This document shows positions 8,806 to 17,449 of a DNA stretch of 64,000 bases, in pieces (the stretch's first letter is position 1; the number at the start of each line of letters is the position of its first letter). Both the position numbers and the translations under genes were made by a program. Source of the DNA: Halobellus litoreus (GTDB lineage Archaea > Halobacteriota > Halobacteria > Halobacteriales > Haloferacaceae); assembly GCF_024464595.1 (NCBI RefSeq), contig NZ_JANHAW010000003.1, positions 186,001-250,000 of the forward strand. Direction: 5' to 3'. The notes under the pieces are model-generated. The model did no database searches. It was not told the origin of the DNA and worked only from the letters and a program-made list of their open reading frames with translations.

Positions 8806-11415
8806 ATGTCGTTCGCCTTCGTCGGGACGCACACGCCGGCCCGCTGGGCGGAGTGGTACCGCACCAACGTCGCGGTGAGCGAGCGCGGCGTGGCGGTGGC
8901 GACCGATCCCGTCCCGACGTACGTCTCGCCGTCCCGGCTCACGGAACCACAGCCGTTCGACGCGGTCGACGTCGCCGTCGACCGCTGTGCGGTGGTGTTC
9001 GTCCTCGCAGCAGACGGCGACATCTACCAGTACCGTTCGGACCGCGAGTCGATGACGCGACTCGCGTGCGTCTGGACGTCGTCCGAGTCGGACGACGGCG
9101 GCGACACCGGCGACGCGACCACCGAGGAACCCGTCGGAATCGCAGCGACCGACGACAGCCTGTACGTCGCCGACGCCGACGGCCGGGTTCAAGCCATCTC
9201 GCGACACCTGTTTCAGACCCGGTGGCTGACGGACGGCTTCGCGTCGCCGGTGGGGGTCGTCGCGACGACGGGAGCGGTGTACGTTCTCGACGCCGGCTCG
9301 CCGGGGGCCAGCGAAGCGAACGCGGGTGCGGAGAACGCGACAGTGGGAGATGCCTCGGGTGCCGGAAACGGACCCGATTCGGCCGGTCGGCTGGTCGAAC
9401 TGGCCGCCGGCGGCGAGTCGCGGACGGTCGTGACTGGGCTGTCGGAACCGGTCGACGTCGCCACCGACACCGCTGGCAACGTCTCCATCCTCTGTCGAAC
9501 GGCCGACGGGCCGGCCGTTTTCCTGTTCCCGCCCGCGACCCTGGGAGGCGCGGCGACGACGCCCGGCGAGCCGCTGGTCTCGCCCGACGAGTTCCGTACC
9601 CGTGCGACGGGCGACGAGGTCGTCCCCTCGTGTCTGGAGAGCGTCGATGCGGCCGAACTCGTCGTCGGCGTCGGGTCCGACGCGCCGGGGGAACGGACCC
9701 TGTTCCGCTACCGGGCACACGACACGGCGTTCGAGCGCATCCCGAGTTTCACCACGGACAGCGTCGCCCTCCAGACCGGCCGGTCGGGCCCCGACGGCGG
9801 TCCACCGGACCTCTACGTCGTCGACGGGTCGCGTCGGGTTCACCGGCTCGACGCCGCTCGCCAGTCGAGACGTAACGACGGTACCGGACGATACGACGCG
9901 ACGCTCGTCGGACGGTTCGACGCGGCTGAGTTGGGGACCGAGTGGCACCGGGTGACGATGGATATCGACCCTGGTGATTCGCGGACGCAGGTCCGACTGC
10001 GGTACGCGGCGACCGACGACGAGTGGCAGCCCACTGAGGGGGCGTCCCCGACCGCGGCGCTCGAAACCGCCGATGGCATCGACGCGACAGACGCCGAACG
10101 CCTCCGCGACGCGGGCGTGACGACGCTCGGTGAACTGGCCAGTACCGAGCCGGGGACACTCGCCGCCGCCCTCGCTGCCAGCGGCCGTTCGACGTCGATG
10201 TCGACGTTGGCGAGACTCCTCGAACACGCGCGGGACGCGCTCCGAGTCGACGTCGACACGAGCCGACTGGACTGGCGCGACCTGGAGCAGGCCAACCCGA
10301 CGGACGCGCTCCTCGACGACGCCGAGGGACGGTATCTGTGGGTGCGACTCGAACTGGTCGGCAACGAGTTCGCCTCACCCTGGGTGCGGCGGTTCCGGGC
10401 ATACTTCCCCCGGCAGTCGTACCTCCGCTACCTGCCCGACGTCTACCGGAACGACGAGCGGAGCGCGGCGTTCCTCGAGCGCTACCTCTCGCTGTTCGAA
10501 AGCACGTTCGTCGACATCGAGGAGGAGATCGGGCGGGCGAATCGGTACGTCGACCCCGCGGGCGTCCCCGCGGCGCACCTCCCGTGGCTCGGCGAGTGGC
10601 TGGCCACCGAAGCCGACGACACCTGGCCGACGGCGGCCAGACGCGAACTCGTCGCTCACGCGCCGGCGCTGTACAAGAAGCGCGGAACGGCCGAAGGGCT
10701 GCTGGCGATGATTCGGCTCTACCTCGCCAACAGCGGATCGGCGACGGCCGACGAACCGACGCGCACTCGCGCCGACGGTATCGGCCGTCGGCGGACGGCG
10801 GACGAGGCGGCCCGGTTCGACGTCACGGGTTCGAGTGCCGATCCGAACGATTCGGACCCGCCCGTCGCCGCCGAGCCCGGAGCGACCTCGCGGGCGGCAG
10901 TGGGTGGTGAGCGGGGGAGTGATAGCGGGCCGCCCGACAGCCAGGGACGAAACATCGGCGACCCCCTCGCCGCCGACAGGCAGGGAACGACGGCGCGGAA
11001 GTCCGTCTACCTGGTCGAGCACGGCGACCTGCGGTGTATCGACTCGCCGCCGGTCGAGGCGCTGTACTCGCGGCTTCTCGGCTGCCCCGAGGGATTCCTG
11101 GTGCTCCTCCGCCCGGGGATCGACGACGAGCGGGCTCGGACGGTCGAGCGGATCGTCGATACACAGCAGCCGGCACACGCGACCGGGCGGGCGGTCCACC
11201 TCCGGCCCTGGGTGCGGCTGGCTGGCGGCGAACAGGACGACGACCCGCCGACGCGAGGGTACCACACGTATCTGGGGATCAACACCACCCTCGCCGAGCG
11301 CGACTTCACCGTCGAGGAGGCGACGCTCGGGCAGAACGCGATGCTGACGGAACGCGAGGCGACCGGCCAGTTCGACGTGAAAGCCCGCCTCGACCGCGAC
11401 GCACGAATCGACTGA
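8806..11415 (+). CDS. gpI-like phage tail protein with propeller-like N-terminus and HhH insert
   Basis: This 869-residue protein has several parts. Residues about 1-380 contain repeated short units of the kind GIAATDDSLYVADADGRV, GVVATTGAVYVLDAG and VDVATDTAGNVSILCR, suggesting an NHL-type beta-propeller. Residues about 420-470 contain a helix-hairpin-helix-like unit (GIDATDAERLRDAGVTTLGE). The gpI-like core follows from about residue 537 (YLRYLPDVYRNDERSAAFLERYLSLFEST, LPWLGEWLATE, YKKRGTAEGLLAMIRLYL). The core is interrupted by a low-complexity insert of about 85 residues (near 10736-10990) before VYLVEHGDLR. In phages gpI links baseplate wedge and fibres. The propeller and HhH could be binding modules, which is inference. 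Confidence 0.82.
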   Translation: MSFAFVGTHTPARWAEWYRTNVAVSERGVAVATDPVPTYVSPSRLTEPQPFDAVDVAVDRCAVVFVLAADGDIYQYRSDRESMTRLACVWTSSESDDGGDTGDATTEEPVGIAATDDSLYVADADGRVQAISRHLFQTRWLTDGFASPVGVVATTGAVYVLDAGSPGASEANAGAENATVGDASGAGNGPDSAGRLVELAAGGESRTVVTGLSEPVDVATDTAGNVSILCRTADGPAVFLFPPATLGGAATTPGEPLVSPDEFRTRATGDEVVPSCLESVDAAELVVGVGSDAPGERTLFRYRAHDTAFERIPSFTTDSVALQTGRSGPDGGPPDLYVVDGSRRVHRLDAARQSRRNDGTGRYDATLVGRFDAAELGTEWHRVTMDIDPGDSRTQVRLRYAATDDEWQPTEGASPTAALETADGIDATDAERLRDAGVTTLGELASTEPGTLAAALAASGRSTSMSTLARLLEHARDALRVDVDTSRLDWRDLEQANPTDALLDDAEGRYLWVRLELVGNEFASPWVRRFRAYFPRQSYLRYLPDVYRNDERSAAFLERYLSLFESTFVDIEEEIGRANRYVDPAGVPAAHLPWLGEWLATEADDTWPTAARRELVAHAPALYKKRGTAEGLLAMIRLYLANSGSATADEPTRTRADGIGRRRTADEAARFDVTGSSADPNDSDPPVAAEPGATSRAAVGGERGSDSGPPDSQGRNIGDPLAADRQGTTARKSVYLVEHGDLRCIDSPPVEALYSRLLGCPEGFLVLLRPGIDDERARTVERIVDTQQPAHATGRAVHLRPWVRLAGGEQDDDPPTRGYHTYLGINTTLAERDFTVEEATLGQNAMLTEREATGQFDVKARLDRDARID

Positions 11416-11442
11416 ACAGCACGACCACGCGGGAGATCCACG

Positions 11443-14019
11443 ATGAACGACTCAGACACCACGAAGGCGAGGGGAATGGACCGGTTCAACTGCGGGCTCC
11501 GTCAGTTCGAGCGGAACCGATACTTCCACGGGAAGCTGATGACCGCCCGTGATATGCAGACCGAACAGCAGTACCACGCGGGACGGCTGCACACCCACAA
11601 CCGGTACGTCACGGGCTCCGGCATCGTCTGCGGACTCGAGGTCGACGTCGAGGCGGCATCCGACGACGCCGGCTCGCCCACCGCCGTCGTCGAGCAGGGG
11701 GTCGCCATCGACGCCTGTGGGCGACAGATCGTCGTCGAAGACCGAGACCGGATCGAGATCCCCCCGAGCATCGCGGGTAACGGGCGGGTCTCCGTCTACA
11801 TCGCCTACGCGACGTGCAAGAAAGAGTCCGTCCCGGTGACCGGCTCCGAGGAGGCCTGCGGAGACGAGTGTGAGTACAACCGGCTCCAGCAGACGTATCA
11901 GGTGACGTTCGAGGCGTCTCCGCCGGCGACACAGAAACCCGTCCCCGTCGACCGCGTGGAACTGCCGACCCTCGACAAGGTCCGGGAGACCGGCGGCGAC
12001 GACGGGGTCGCCCCCGGCGACGACGTCCTGCACGAACTTTCGCGGTCGTACCACGAGGCCGCCAACGGCGACGGACGGATTCTGTCGTGTCAGTCCGTGG
12101 TAGCAGCTCAGAACGCGACCGACGATCGGCTCTTCCTCGGATCGTTCACCGAGCGGAGTGACGGCAGTTGGGCGCCGGCGACGCAGGACACGGAGCCGCG
12201 ACCGCAGGTGTACACCAACGATATGCTTCACGCGGGGCTGATCGACCACGCGACGGACTTCGGCAATCCGCACGACGTCGTTGCGACGGTCGACGAGGTC
12301 GCGCCGGTGGAGGGCAACGTCGACCTCCGATCGAGCGACGGTAGCATCGTGAGCGAGCCGCTTTCGGAATCGGGTGCCGTCGACCTCCGGGTGGGGGCGA
12401 GCCTCCAGGAGTACGTTCGTGACAAGTGTCTGAAATACACTATCGAGGCGTTCTACGACGTCGCCGAGACGTACGCCGAGGTTTCCACCGATGCCGCTGA
12501 CGAGGTCGTCGGGCGCGCAGTCGAGATCATCCTTCGGGCGCGTGACGCGCTCGACGCACGCGAATTCGCCGAGCCTCGGGCGTTCGCTGCCGCCGTCCTC
12601 GACCTCGCGCGTATGGAGCGACAACTGCTGTCGATACTGCGCGAATACGGAAGCGAGCTGGTGACCGATCGGAGTTTCGCCGACTACCAGCAGGCGATGG
12701 AGCGACTGCTGGGACTGCTCCCGCGGACCGACGGCGGACGCCTCCGCGACGACCTCCCCGAGGAGTTCGTGCCGCCCGCGGAACTGAGTGTCGCCCAGGA
12801 TCAACTCTGCGAGACGGCCAAGTGGCTCGAACGGTCGACCGAGGAGACGATGACCCTGCCAGGCGGCAGAAAGGTAGACGCCCGCATCATCGAGGACGCC
12901 ATCGAGCCGCGCGGCGGCGCCCAGTCGGTCGATCCGACTCTCGACCCGGACGAGGTACGCGTCGACGGCGGCGCGACGGCGTCGTTCGAGGTCGGCTTCG
13001 GCGACGCCGACAGCGTCGGCCTGGAAGTCGAGGACGAGGACGGGCTCCGGCTCATCGAAGCAACGGTGACGAAGGGGGCCGCGCCGACTACGACGCTACA
13101 ACTCGACACGGGCCCAGTCGAGTCGGCCGCGGAGCGACTCACCGTTACCGGCGACGCGAGTTCGACTATGAGCCAGCAGCCCGGGGGATCCGCACTCGAG
13201 ACCGGCGGCTACACAGTGTCGCTCAGCCGCGGCGACCCGTCCGGGGAGTTCGTGGAATCAGTGACGCTGGAGATTCTGGGCACCGCGGACGCCTCGCTCG
13301 GCCAGGTTTCCGACGTCGTCAACGGCAGCACGATGGCGTTCGACGTGAAATTCGGTGACGCCGCCAGCGTCGGTATCCGTATCGGCGGGACGGAGGGGTA
13401 CCGCCTCGACGCGGAGCTGACGCGGGACACCGATGCGACGGTGACACTCCAGTTCGACACCGGTGCGGTCGGCTCTCGCTCGACGCCCACCCTGACCGTG
13501 GCGGGTGGCTCGAATCCGGAAGTCGTCGAGGAGAGCGTCGTCGAGGTACTCACACCTGGAGAGTTCACCGTGTCGCTGTTCCAACCCGACCTGAACGGAC
13601 GGCAAGTCGATCGAGCGGCGTTCACCGTCGATCCGATCACGGACTTCGAGGAGTTCAATCCGGAGGACTTCGTCGGCCGCTCGGCCGGTTCAGTCGCCGG
13701 CGAACTATTCTCCCGGTACGAGGACGTCACGGTGAACTACCGTCCGCTCTCGGAGGTCGATGCCGAACCCGGGACCGTCGTCGGAGCAGACCCGCCCCGT
13801 GGTGACGACCCGACGCCGACCCTGACTGTGGCCGGCACCGGCTTCGAGAGCGTCAGCGGCATCGGGACAAGCAACCGTCGGCGGCTGTTCGAGAACGGCA
13901 TCTTCACCGCCGAGGAGTTCAGCACCGCCAACCCCGATTCGCTGGAAACCATCCTGTCGAGCAACGTCAACCTCGACTCCCTCTTGGAGAACGTGAACGA
14001 CGAGATCGAGTTCCCCTGA
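11443..14019 (+). CDS. eCIS-associated protein with duplicated beta domains, PASTA-like and HhH C-terminus
   Basis: This 858-residue protein begins with a conserved segment (FNCGLRQFERNRYFHGKLMT, then GSGIVCGLEV and GVAIDACGRQIVVED) that I associate with proteins at the end of CIS operons. A cysteine-bearing segment (CKKESV...EEACGDECEYN) and a mostly helical middle follow. Residues about 500-733 hold two tandem beta domains, each with (S/T)xFxVxFGDAxSVG and a later QxDTGxV. They resemble the surface-glycoprotein-type beta repeats of haloarchaea. Residues about 735-790 are PASTA-like (ending AEPGTVVGADPP), and residues about 797-850 form a helix-hairpin-helix-like end (GIGTSNRRRLFENGIFTAEE). 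No signal peptide is visible. It could be a fibre, an envelope anchor or cargo; function is not established. Confidence 0.72.
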   Translation: MNDSDTTKARGMDRFNCGLRQFERNRYFHGKLMTARDMQTEQQYHAGRLHTHNRYVTGSGIVCGLEVDVEAASDDAGSPTAVVEQGVAIDACGRQIVVEDRDRIEIPPSIAGNGRVSVYIAYATCKKESVPVTGSEEACGDECEYNRLQQTYQVTFEASPPATQKPVPVDRVELPTLDKVRETGGDDGVAPGDDVLHELSRSYHEAANGDGRILSCQSVVAAQNATDDRLFLGSFTERSDGSWAPATQDTEPRPQVYTNDMLHAGLIDHATDFGNPHDVVATVDEVAPVEGNVDLRSSDGSIVSEPLSESGAVDLRVGASLQEYVRDKCLKYTIEAFYDVAETYAEVSTDAADEVVGRAVEIILRARDALDAREFAEPRAFAAAVLDLARMERQLLSILREYGSELVTDRSFADYQQAMERLLGLLPRTDGGRLRDDLPEEFVPPAELSVAQDQLCETAKWLERSTEETMTLPGGRKVDARIIEDAIEPRGGAQSVDPTLDPDEVRVDGGATASFEVGFGDADSVGLEVEDEDGLRLIEATVTKGAAPTTTLQLDTGPVESAAERLTVTGDASSTMSQQPGGSALETGGYTVSLSRGDPSGEFVESVTLEILGTADASLGQVSDVVNGSTMAFDVKFGDAASVGIRIGGTEGYRLDAELTRDTDATVTLQFDTGAVGSRSTPTLTVAGGSNPEVVEESVVEVLTPGEFTVSLFQPDLNGRQVDRAAFTVDPITDFEEFNPEDFVGRSAGSVAGELFSRYEDVTVNYRPLSEVDAEPGTVVGADPPRGDDPTPTLTVAGTGFESVSGIGTSNRRRLFENGIFTAEEFSTANPDSLETILSSNVNLDSLLENVNDEIEFP

Positions 14020-14453
14020 GGCTGTCGTTGTTCGATATTCGACGGGGCGAAACCCCCAATTATGCCCGAGGACGACTGAACCGTACATTCGGTCGCGTTG
14101 GCGACCCTGATGAACCCTTACCGAGGGCCGTGTTGTGGCATTTCAGAATAACCGCCAAACTATATTTTGATAGAAATATTAGAAAAACTATAATAGATTT
14201 AGTGAGAGAATACCTATAAGTATCCGACAAAATCCTAATACTAGCGTTAACTGATAATTAACATAATCAATCAGATATACAATTTTAATAATATATTCAT
14301 CCTCGAATGACGGCCACTGGCGATGCTATCATCCTGCAGAGCGGGCCAGACGCGACCGGGTCGGTACCGGGGATTCTGCCGAGCGTTTCAGTTCTCCGGC
14401 GACCGGCGACGTACCCCGATGACTTTTGCTCACGGCGCGAAAACCCCGAGGAT
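14020..14453. other. Gene-poor spacer after the eCIS operon
   Basis: Most of this stretch has no supportable gene. From about 14150 to 14300 it is strongly AT-rich, in contrast to the GC-rich flanks. It contains several T-rich runs that could end eCIS transcription and TATA-like elements just before the cyclase gene. A 63-codon frame at 14028-14219 has poor codon use and no family resemblance and is not called. Positions 14307-14453 are open in frame with the cyclase but are probably leader. Confidence 0.6.
14283..14298 (+). promoter_or_regulatory. TATA-like element before the cyclase-methyltransferase gene
   Basis: The AT-only run TTTTAATAATATAT lies here. An archaeal TATA box predicts a transcription start near 14315-14325, downstream of the ATG at 14307. 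This argues that the upstream ATG at 14307 is not the translation start. Confidence 0.45.
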
Positions 14454-16019
14454 ATGTCTGCGAACTCGCTGTCTGACGACGACGACGGGAACCCCGTCTC
14501 GGTGCTCTTTCTCGACGTGCGGAACTTCACGCTGCTCCTGGACAATTACGGGGACGAAGAGATCAGCGAGATGCTCGACACCCTCTTTGGCCGGGTCCGC
14601 GAGGTGGTCGAGGGCCACGGCGGCGTGATCGACAAACTCGTCGGCGACGGAATTATGGCCGTGTTCCGCGGCGAGGCGCCCGGCCAGCACGCACTGGACG
14701 CGGCAACGGCGGTTCACCAGCACACGAACGGCGGGGGCGACGTGGACCCGCGGTTCGGTTCGGTCAACGTCGGTATCGGCATCGCGACGGGGCCGGTCAA
14801 CGAGACCACGATCGCCGACATCGACTCGACAGTCATCGGCCGGAGCGTGAACATCGCGGCCCGTCTGGAGGGACTGTGCAAGGAGTACGACGCGTCTATC
14901 CTGGTCGACGAGGCGACGTACCAGTCGAGCTCGGTCCACGATCTCCCGGACGGGTACATCGCTCGGCGGATCCCCGATCAGAGCCTCCGGGGGATCCGCC
15001 GCGACCTCGACGTGTTCCACCTCTGCGATACGACGAAGTTCAGCGAGAAGTACATCCACCTGTTCAACGAGGGGACCCGCGAGTTCGCGAACCAGAACTA
15101 CGAGGACGCGCTCAACGCCTTCACCCAGGCGTACACCCAGGACGAGCGCTATATGGACGGCGCGCTTCTCAACCACTTCACGAACGCCTGCCTAGAGCGG
15201 ATCAACGACGACCGGGCGCTGTTCCGTAACCCGGACCGCTACGAGGAGCACTCGACGATCCAGGAACAGCAGTCGGTGCAACTGCTCGGATTCATCCAGT
15301 CCGCCACGATGACCCGGGCGTTCGATCCCGATCACATCCTCGACGTCGGGTGCGGGACCGGCAAGGTGACGGAGCGACTGGCGGAGCGATATCCCGACGC
15401 ATCGATCCTGGGAATCGACTCCTCCCGCTCTGCCATAGCGAAGGCCCGCACCGAACACAGCCCCGAACACCTCGACATCGAGTACAAACACGAGAAGATC
15501 GAGAAGTACTGCCCCGACGACGAGATCGGCCGCTACGACCTGATCTTCTCGAACACGGCGATGCACTGGGTCGAGGGCCAACACGAGGCCTACGCCAACC
15601 TCCGGAAACTGATCGACGCCGACGGTCTCCTGGCCGTCCACCAGGGCCACGAGGGCACGTACAAGGAACTCCACCAGGTCGCGGTGGAGGTGCTCAACGA
15701 CTTCGACTACGACACCTACTTCGAGAACCTCAATCCCCCACAGGATCTCATCTATTACAACGCCGAGGAGATGGCCGACCTGCTGAAACAGCACGGGTTC
15801 GATCCGATACAGGTGAACGACGACACCGGCACCGCCCCCGACACCATCGTCGACGATTTCGCGGAGGCGAGTCTAAACGCCTACTGCGAGCGCCTGCAGA
15901 GCGAGTCCCAGCGGGAGATCTTCCGCGAGCAGTTCAAACAGCGATCCCACAAACGGCTCGACCCCGACGACGTCACAGTCCACCGGATATACGTGATCGC
16001 GGTTCCAACCGAGGCGTAA
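14454..16019 (+). CDS. Class III nucleotide cyclase - TPR-like linker - SAM methyltransferase fusion
   Basis: From the ATG at 14454 the protein has 521 residues; an in-frame ATG at 14307 would add 49 residues of non-acidic sequence. A class III cyclase domain fills about residues 14-175. Both metal-binding Asp motifs are present (VLFLDVRNFT and DKLVGDGIMAVF), along with the VIGRSVNIAARLE segment that carries the transition-state Asn and Arg, so it looks catalytically competent. A TPR-like helical pair follows (FNEGTREFANQNYEDALNAF). From about residue 290 a class I methyltransferase has motif I (ILDVGCGTGKVTERLAERYP), LGIDSS and YDLIFSNTAMHWV, resembling trans-aconitate-type methyltransferases. 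The next gene, a GNAT, starts three bases after the stop. Its role, and any link to the eCIS upstream, are inference. Confidence 0.82.
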   Translation: MSANSLSDDDDGNPVSVLFLDVRNFTLLLDNYGDEEISEMLDTLFGRVREVVEGHGGVIDKLVGDGIMAVFRGEAPGQHALDAATAVHQHTNGGGDVDPRFGSVNVGIGIATGPVNETTIADIDSTVIGRSVNIAARLEGLCKEYDASILVDEATYQSSSVHDLPDGYIARRIPDQSLRGIRRDLDVFHLCDTTKFSEKYIHLFNEGTREFANQNYEDALNAFTQAYTQDERYMDGALLNHFTNACLERINDDRALFRNPDRYEEHSTIQEQQSVQLLGFIQSATMTRAFDPDHILDVGCGTGKVTERLAERYPDASILGIDSSRSAIAKARTEHSPEHLDIEYKHEKIEKYCPDDEIGRYDLIFSNTAMHWVEGQHEAYANLRKLIDADGLLAVHQGHEGTYKELHQVAVEVLNDFDYDTYFENLNPPQDLIYYNAEEMADLLKQHGFDPIQVNDDTGTAPDTIVDDFAEASLNAYCERLQSESQREIFREQFKQRSHKRLDPDDVTVHRIYVIAVPTEA

Positions 16020-16021
16020 CG

Positions 16022-16564
16022 ATGACGACTGTCGAATACGTGGACGACCCGCGGTCGTACGCAGACGGCATCCGCCGCTTGCTCGCCGCGGCCGAAGACG
16101 AGTTCGTGCCGCCGCTCTCGGCCCGGCAGGGCACGACACAGACGGACGGCCTCGACGAGCAGCGAAACGACGCGCTCGACGAGTACTACGAGCAGTGCAT
16201 CGACCAGTCGTTCGTCCTGGCTCACGACGGCGACGAGGTCGTCGGCTTCCTCTCGTTCCGCCCCGACTACGCGATCGACGAACTCGGCGCGTGCACTCCC
16301 TCCGATTACGTGTCGACGATCATCGTCGCCCCCGAACACCGGCGGAAGGGCTACGCCCGGAAACTGTATCGCGAACTGCTGACGGACCTGCCCGAGGGTC
16401 TCCGAGAGCCGTACGTGACCACCCGCACGTGGGATTCGAACGACCGCCACCTCGACCTGCTCGAGGAACTCGGCTTCGAACTCCTCACCCGGATCGAAGA
16501 CGACAGGGGCGAGGGAATCGACACGGTGTACTACGGGATCGCCGTCGAGGAGTTCGAGCGATGA
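16022..16564 (+). CDS. GNAT family N-acetyltransferase
   Basis: This 180-residue protein has the GNAT acetyl-CoA binding motif A (VSTIIVAPEHRRKGYARKLY, the R/Q-x-x-G-x-G/A element) after the beta strand EVVGFLSFRPDYA. A C-terminal strand and helix (TRTWDSNDRHLDLLEELGFELL) complete the fold. The ATG at 16022 follows the cyclase-methyltransferase stop by two bases, indicating co-transcription. The substrate cannot be read from the sequence. Metallophosphoesterase follows 25 bases downstream. Confidence 0.85.
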   Translation: MTTVEYVDDPRSYADGIRRLLAAAEDEFVPPLSARQGTTQTDGLDEQRNDALDEYYEQCIDQSFVLAHDGDEVVGFLSFRPDYAIDELGACTPSDYVSTIIVAPEHRRKGYARKLYRELLTDLPEGLREPYVTTRTWDSNDRHLDLLEELGFELLTRIEDDRGEGIDTVYYGIAVEEFER

Positions 16565-16589
16565 CCGACTCCGGTTTCGAGGCCGACAG

Positions 16590-17357
16590 ATGACCGACGA
16601 AACCGTCGCCCTCGTCTCGGATCTCCACCTCGGCCCCGACAGCGCCGACCCGCTGTTCGACGCGTTCGAGGAGACGGCAGAACGGTTCCTCGCACGCGAT
16701 CCGGACGAACTGATCGTCATGGGCGATGTCGTCGCGGGCGCGGGGCCGACGGCGGACCGCCGCCTGCTCGCTCGGTTCGTCGACCGACTCGACGACCTGC
16801 CGATCCCGTACCGCGTCCTCCCGGGGAACCACGACGTCGACCACCTGGACCTCGACGCCTTCGAGGACCTCGTCGGGACCGACCGCTGGCGGGTCGACGC
16901 CGGCGAGGACCGCGTGTACCTCGATTCCTCGGCCCCGCGGCTCTCCGGGAGTCGCGGCGAGGTCGACACCGCCCAACTCGACGCGCTCGCGGACGCGGTC
17001 TCGGACCTCCGCGACGCCGTCGTCTTCGTCCACCACCCCGTTCACTACCGCCCGGTGGACGACAACTACTGGTTCGGCGAGCACCCCGAAGAGGCCTTCT
17101 GCGGCAACAAGCGAGAAGTCAGAGCGATCCTCGAACCCGCCACCGATCGGATCGCGGCCGTCGTGAACGGCCACCTCCACGCCTGGCACTACGACGACGC
17201 CGACGGCCTCGGGCACTTCACGGTCGACTCGTTCAACAAGCGACGCAATCCCCGGGGGGAGACGGGAGCGTTCGCGCTGCTCCGGACCGGCGAGGCGACC
17301 GTTCTCGAACACCGCGCCGGCGACGGTACCGAACATCGGGTTCGCCTGTCCGCCTGA
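16590..17357 (+). CDS. Calcineurin-like metallophosphoesterase
   Basis: This 255-residue protein carries the dinuclear metal motifs in order: DLHLG (D-x-H), VMGDVV (G-D-x-x), PGNHDVDH (G-N-H-D), VHHP and NGHLHAWHY (G-H-x-H). It is cytoplasmic, with no signal peptide. It is probably a phosphodiesterase or phosphatase. Sitting behind a nucleotide cyclase makes cyclic-nucleotide hydrolysis attractive, but the sequence does not prove it. Confidence 0.86.
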   Translation: MTDETVALVSDLHLGPDSADPLFDAFEETAERFLARDPDELIVMGDVVAGAGPTADRRLLARFVDRLDDLPIPYRVLPGNHDVDHLDLDAFEDLVGTDRWRVDAGEDRVYLDSSAPRLSGSRGEVDTAQLDALADAVSDLRDAVVFVHHPVHYRPVDDNYWFGEHPEEAFCGNKREVRAILEPATDRIAAVVNGHLHAWHYDDADGLGHFTVDSFNKRRNPRGETGAFALLRTGEATVLEHRAGDGTEHRVRLSA

Positions 17358-17449
17358 GCGGTCCGGCCCCCTTCGGTCGACCCGCACCGGGAGAGAGACC
17401 GACCGCGAGAGCCGAAAGGAGTATTTCAACCGCCACCCTGGTAGCGACT

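Noticed and set aside
1-14019. Prophage interpretation of the tail-like genes
   Set aside because: No capsid, terminase, portal, lysis or integrase genes appear downstream, and the order matches eCIS; the upstream side is outside the window.
14028-14219. 63-codon frame after the eCIS operon
   Set aside because: AT-rich with poor codon use, no family motif, and ends in a stretch that looks like terminator or promoter sequence.
14307-14453. 49-residue N-terminal extension of the cyclase fusion
   Set aside because: Composition is unlike haloarchaeal protein, and the TATA-like element places transcription start downstream of the 14307 ATG; kept only as an alternative.
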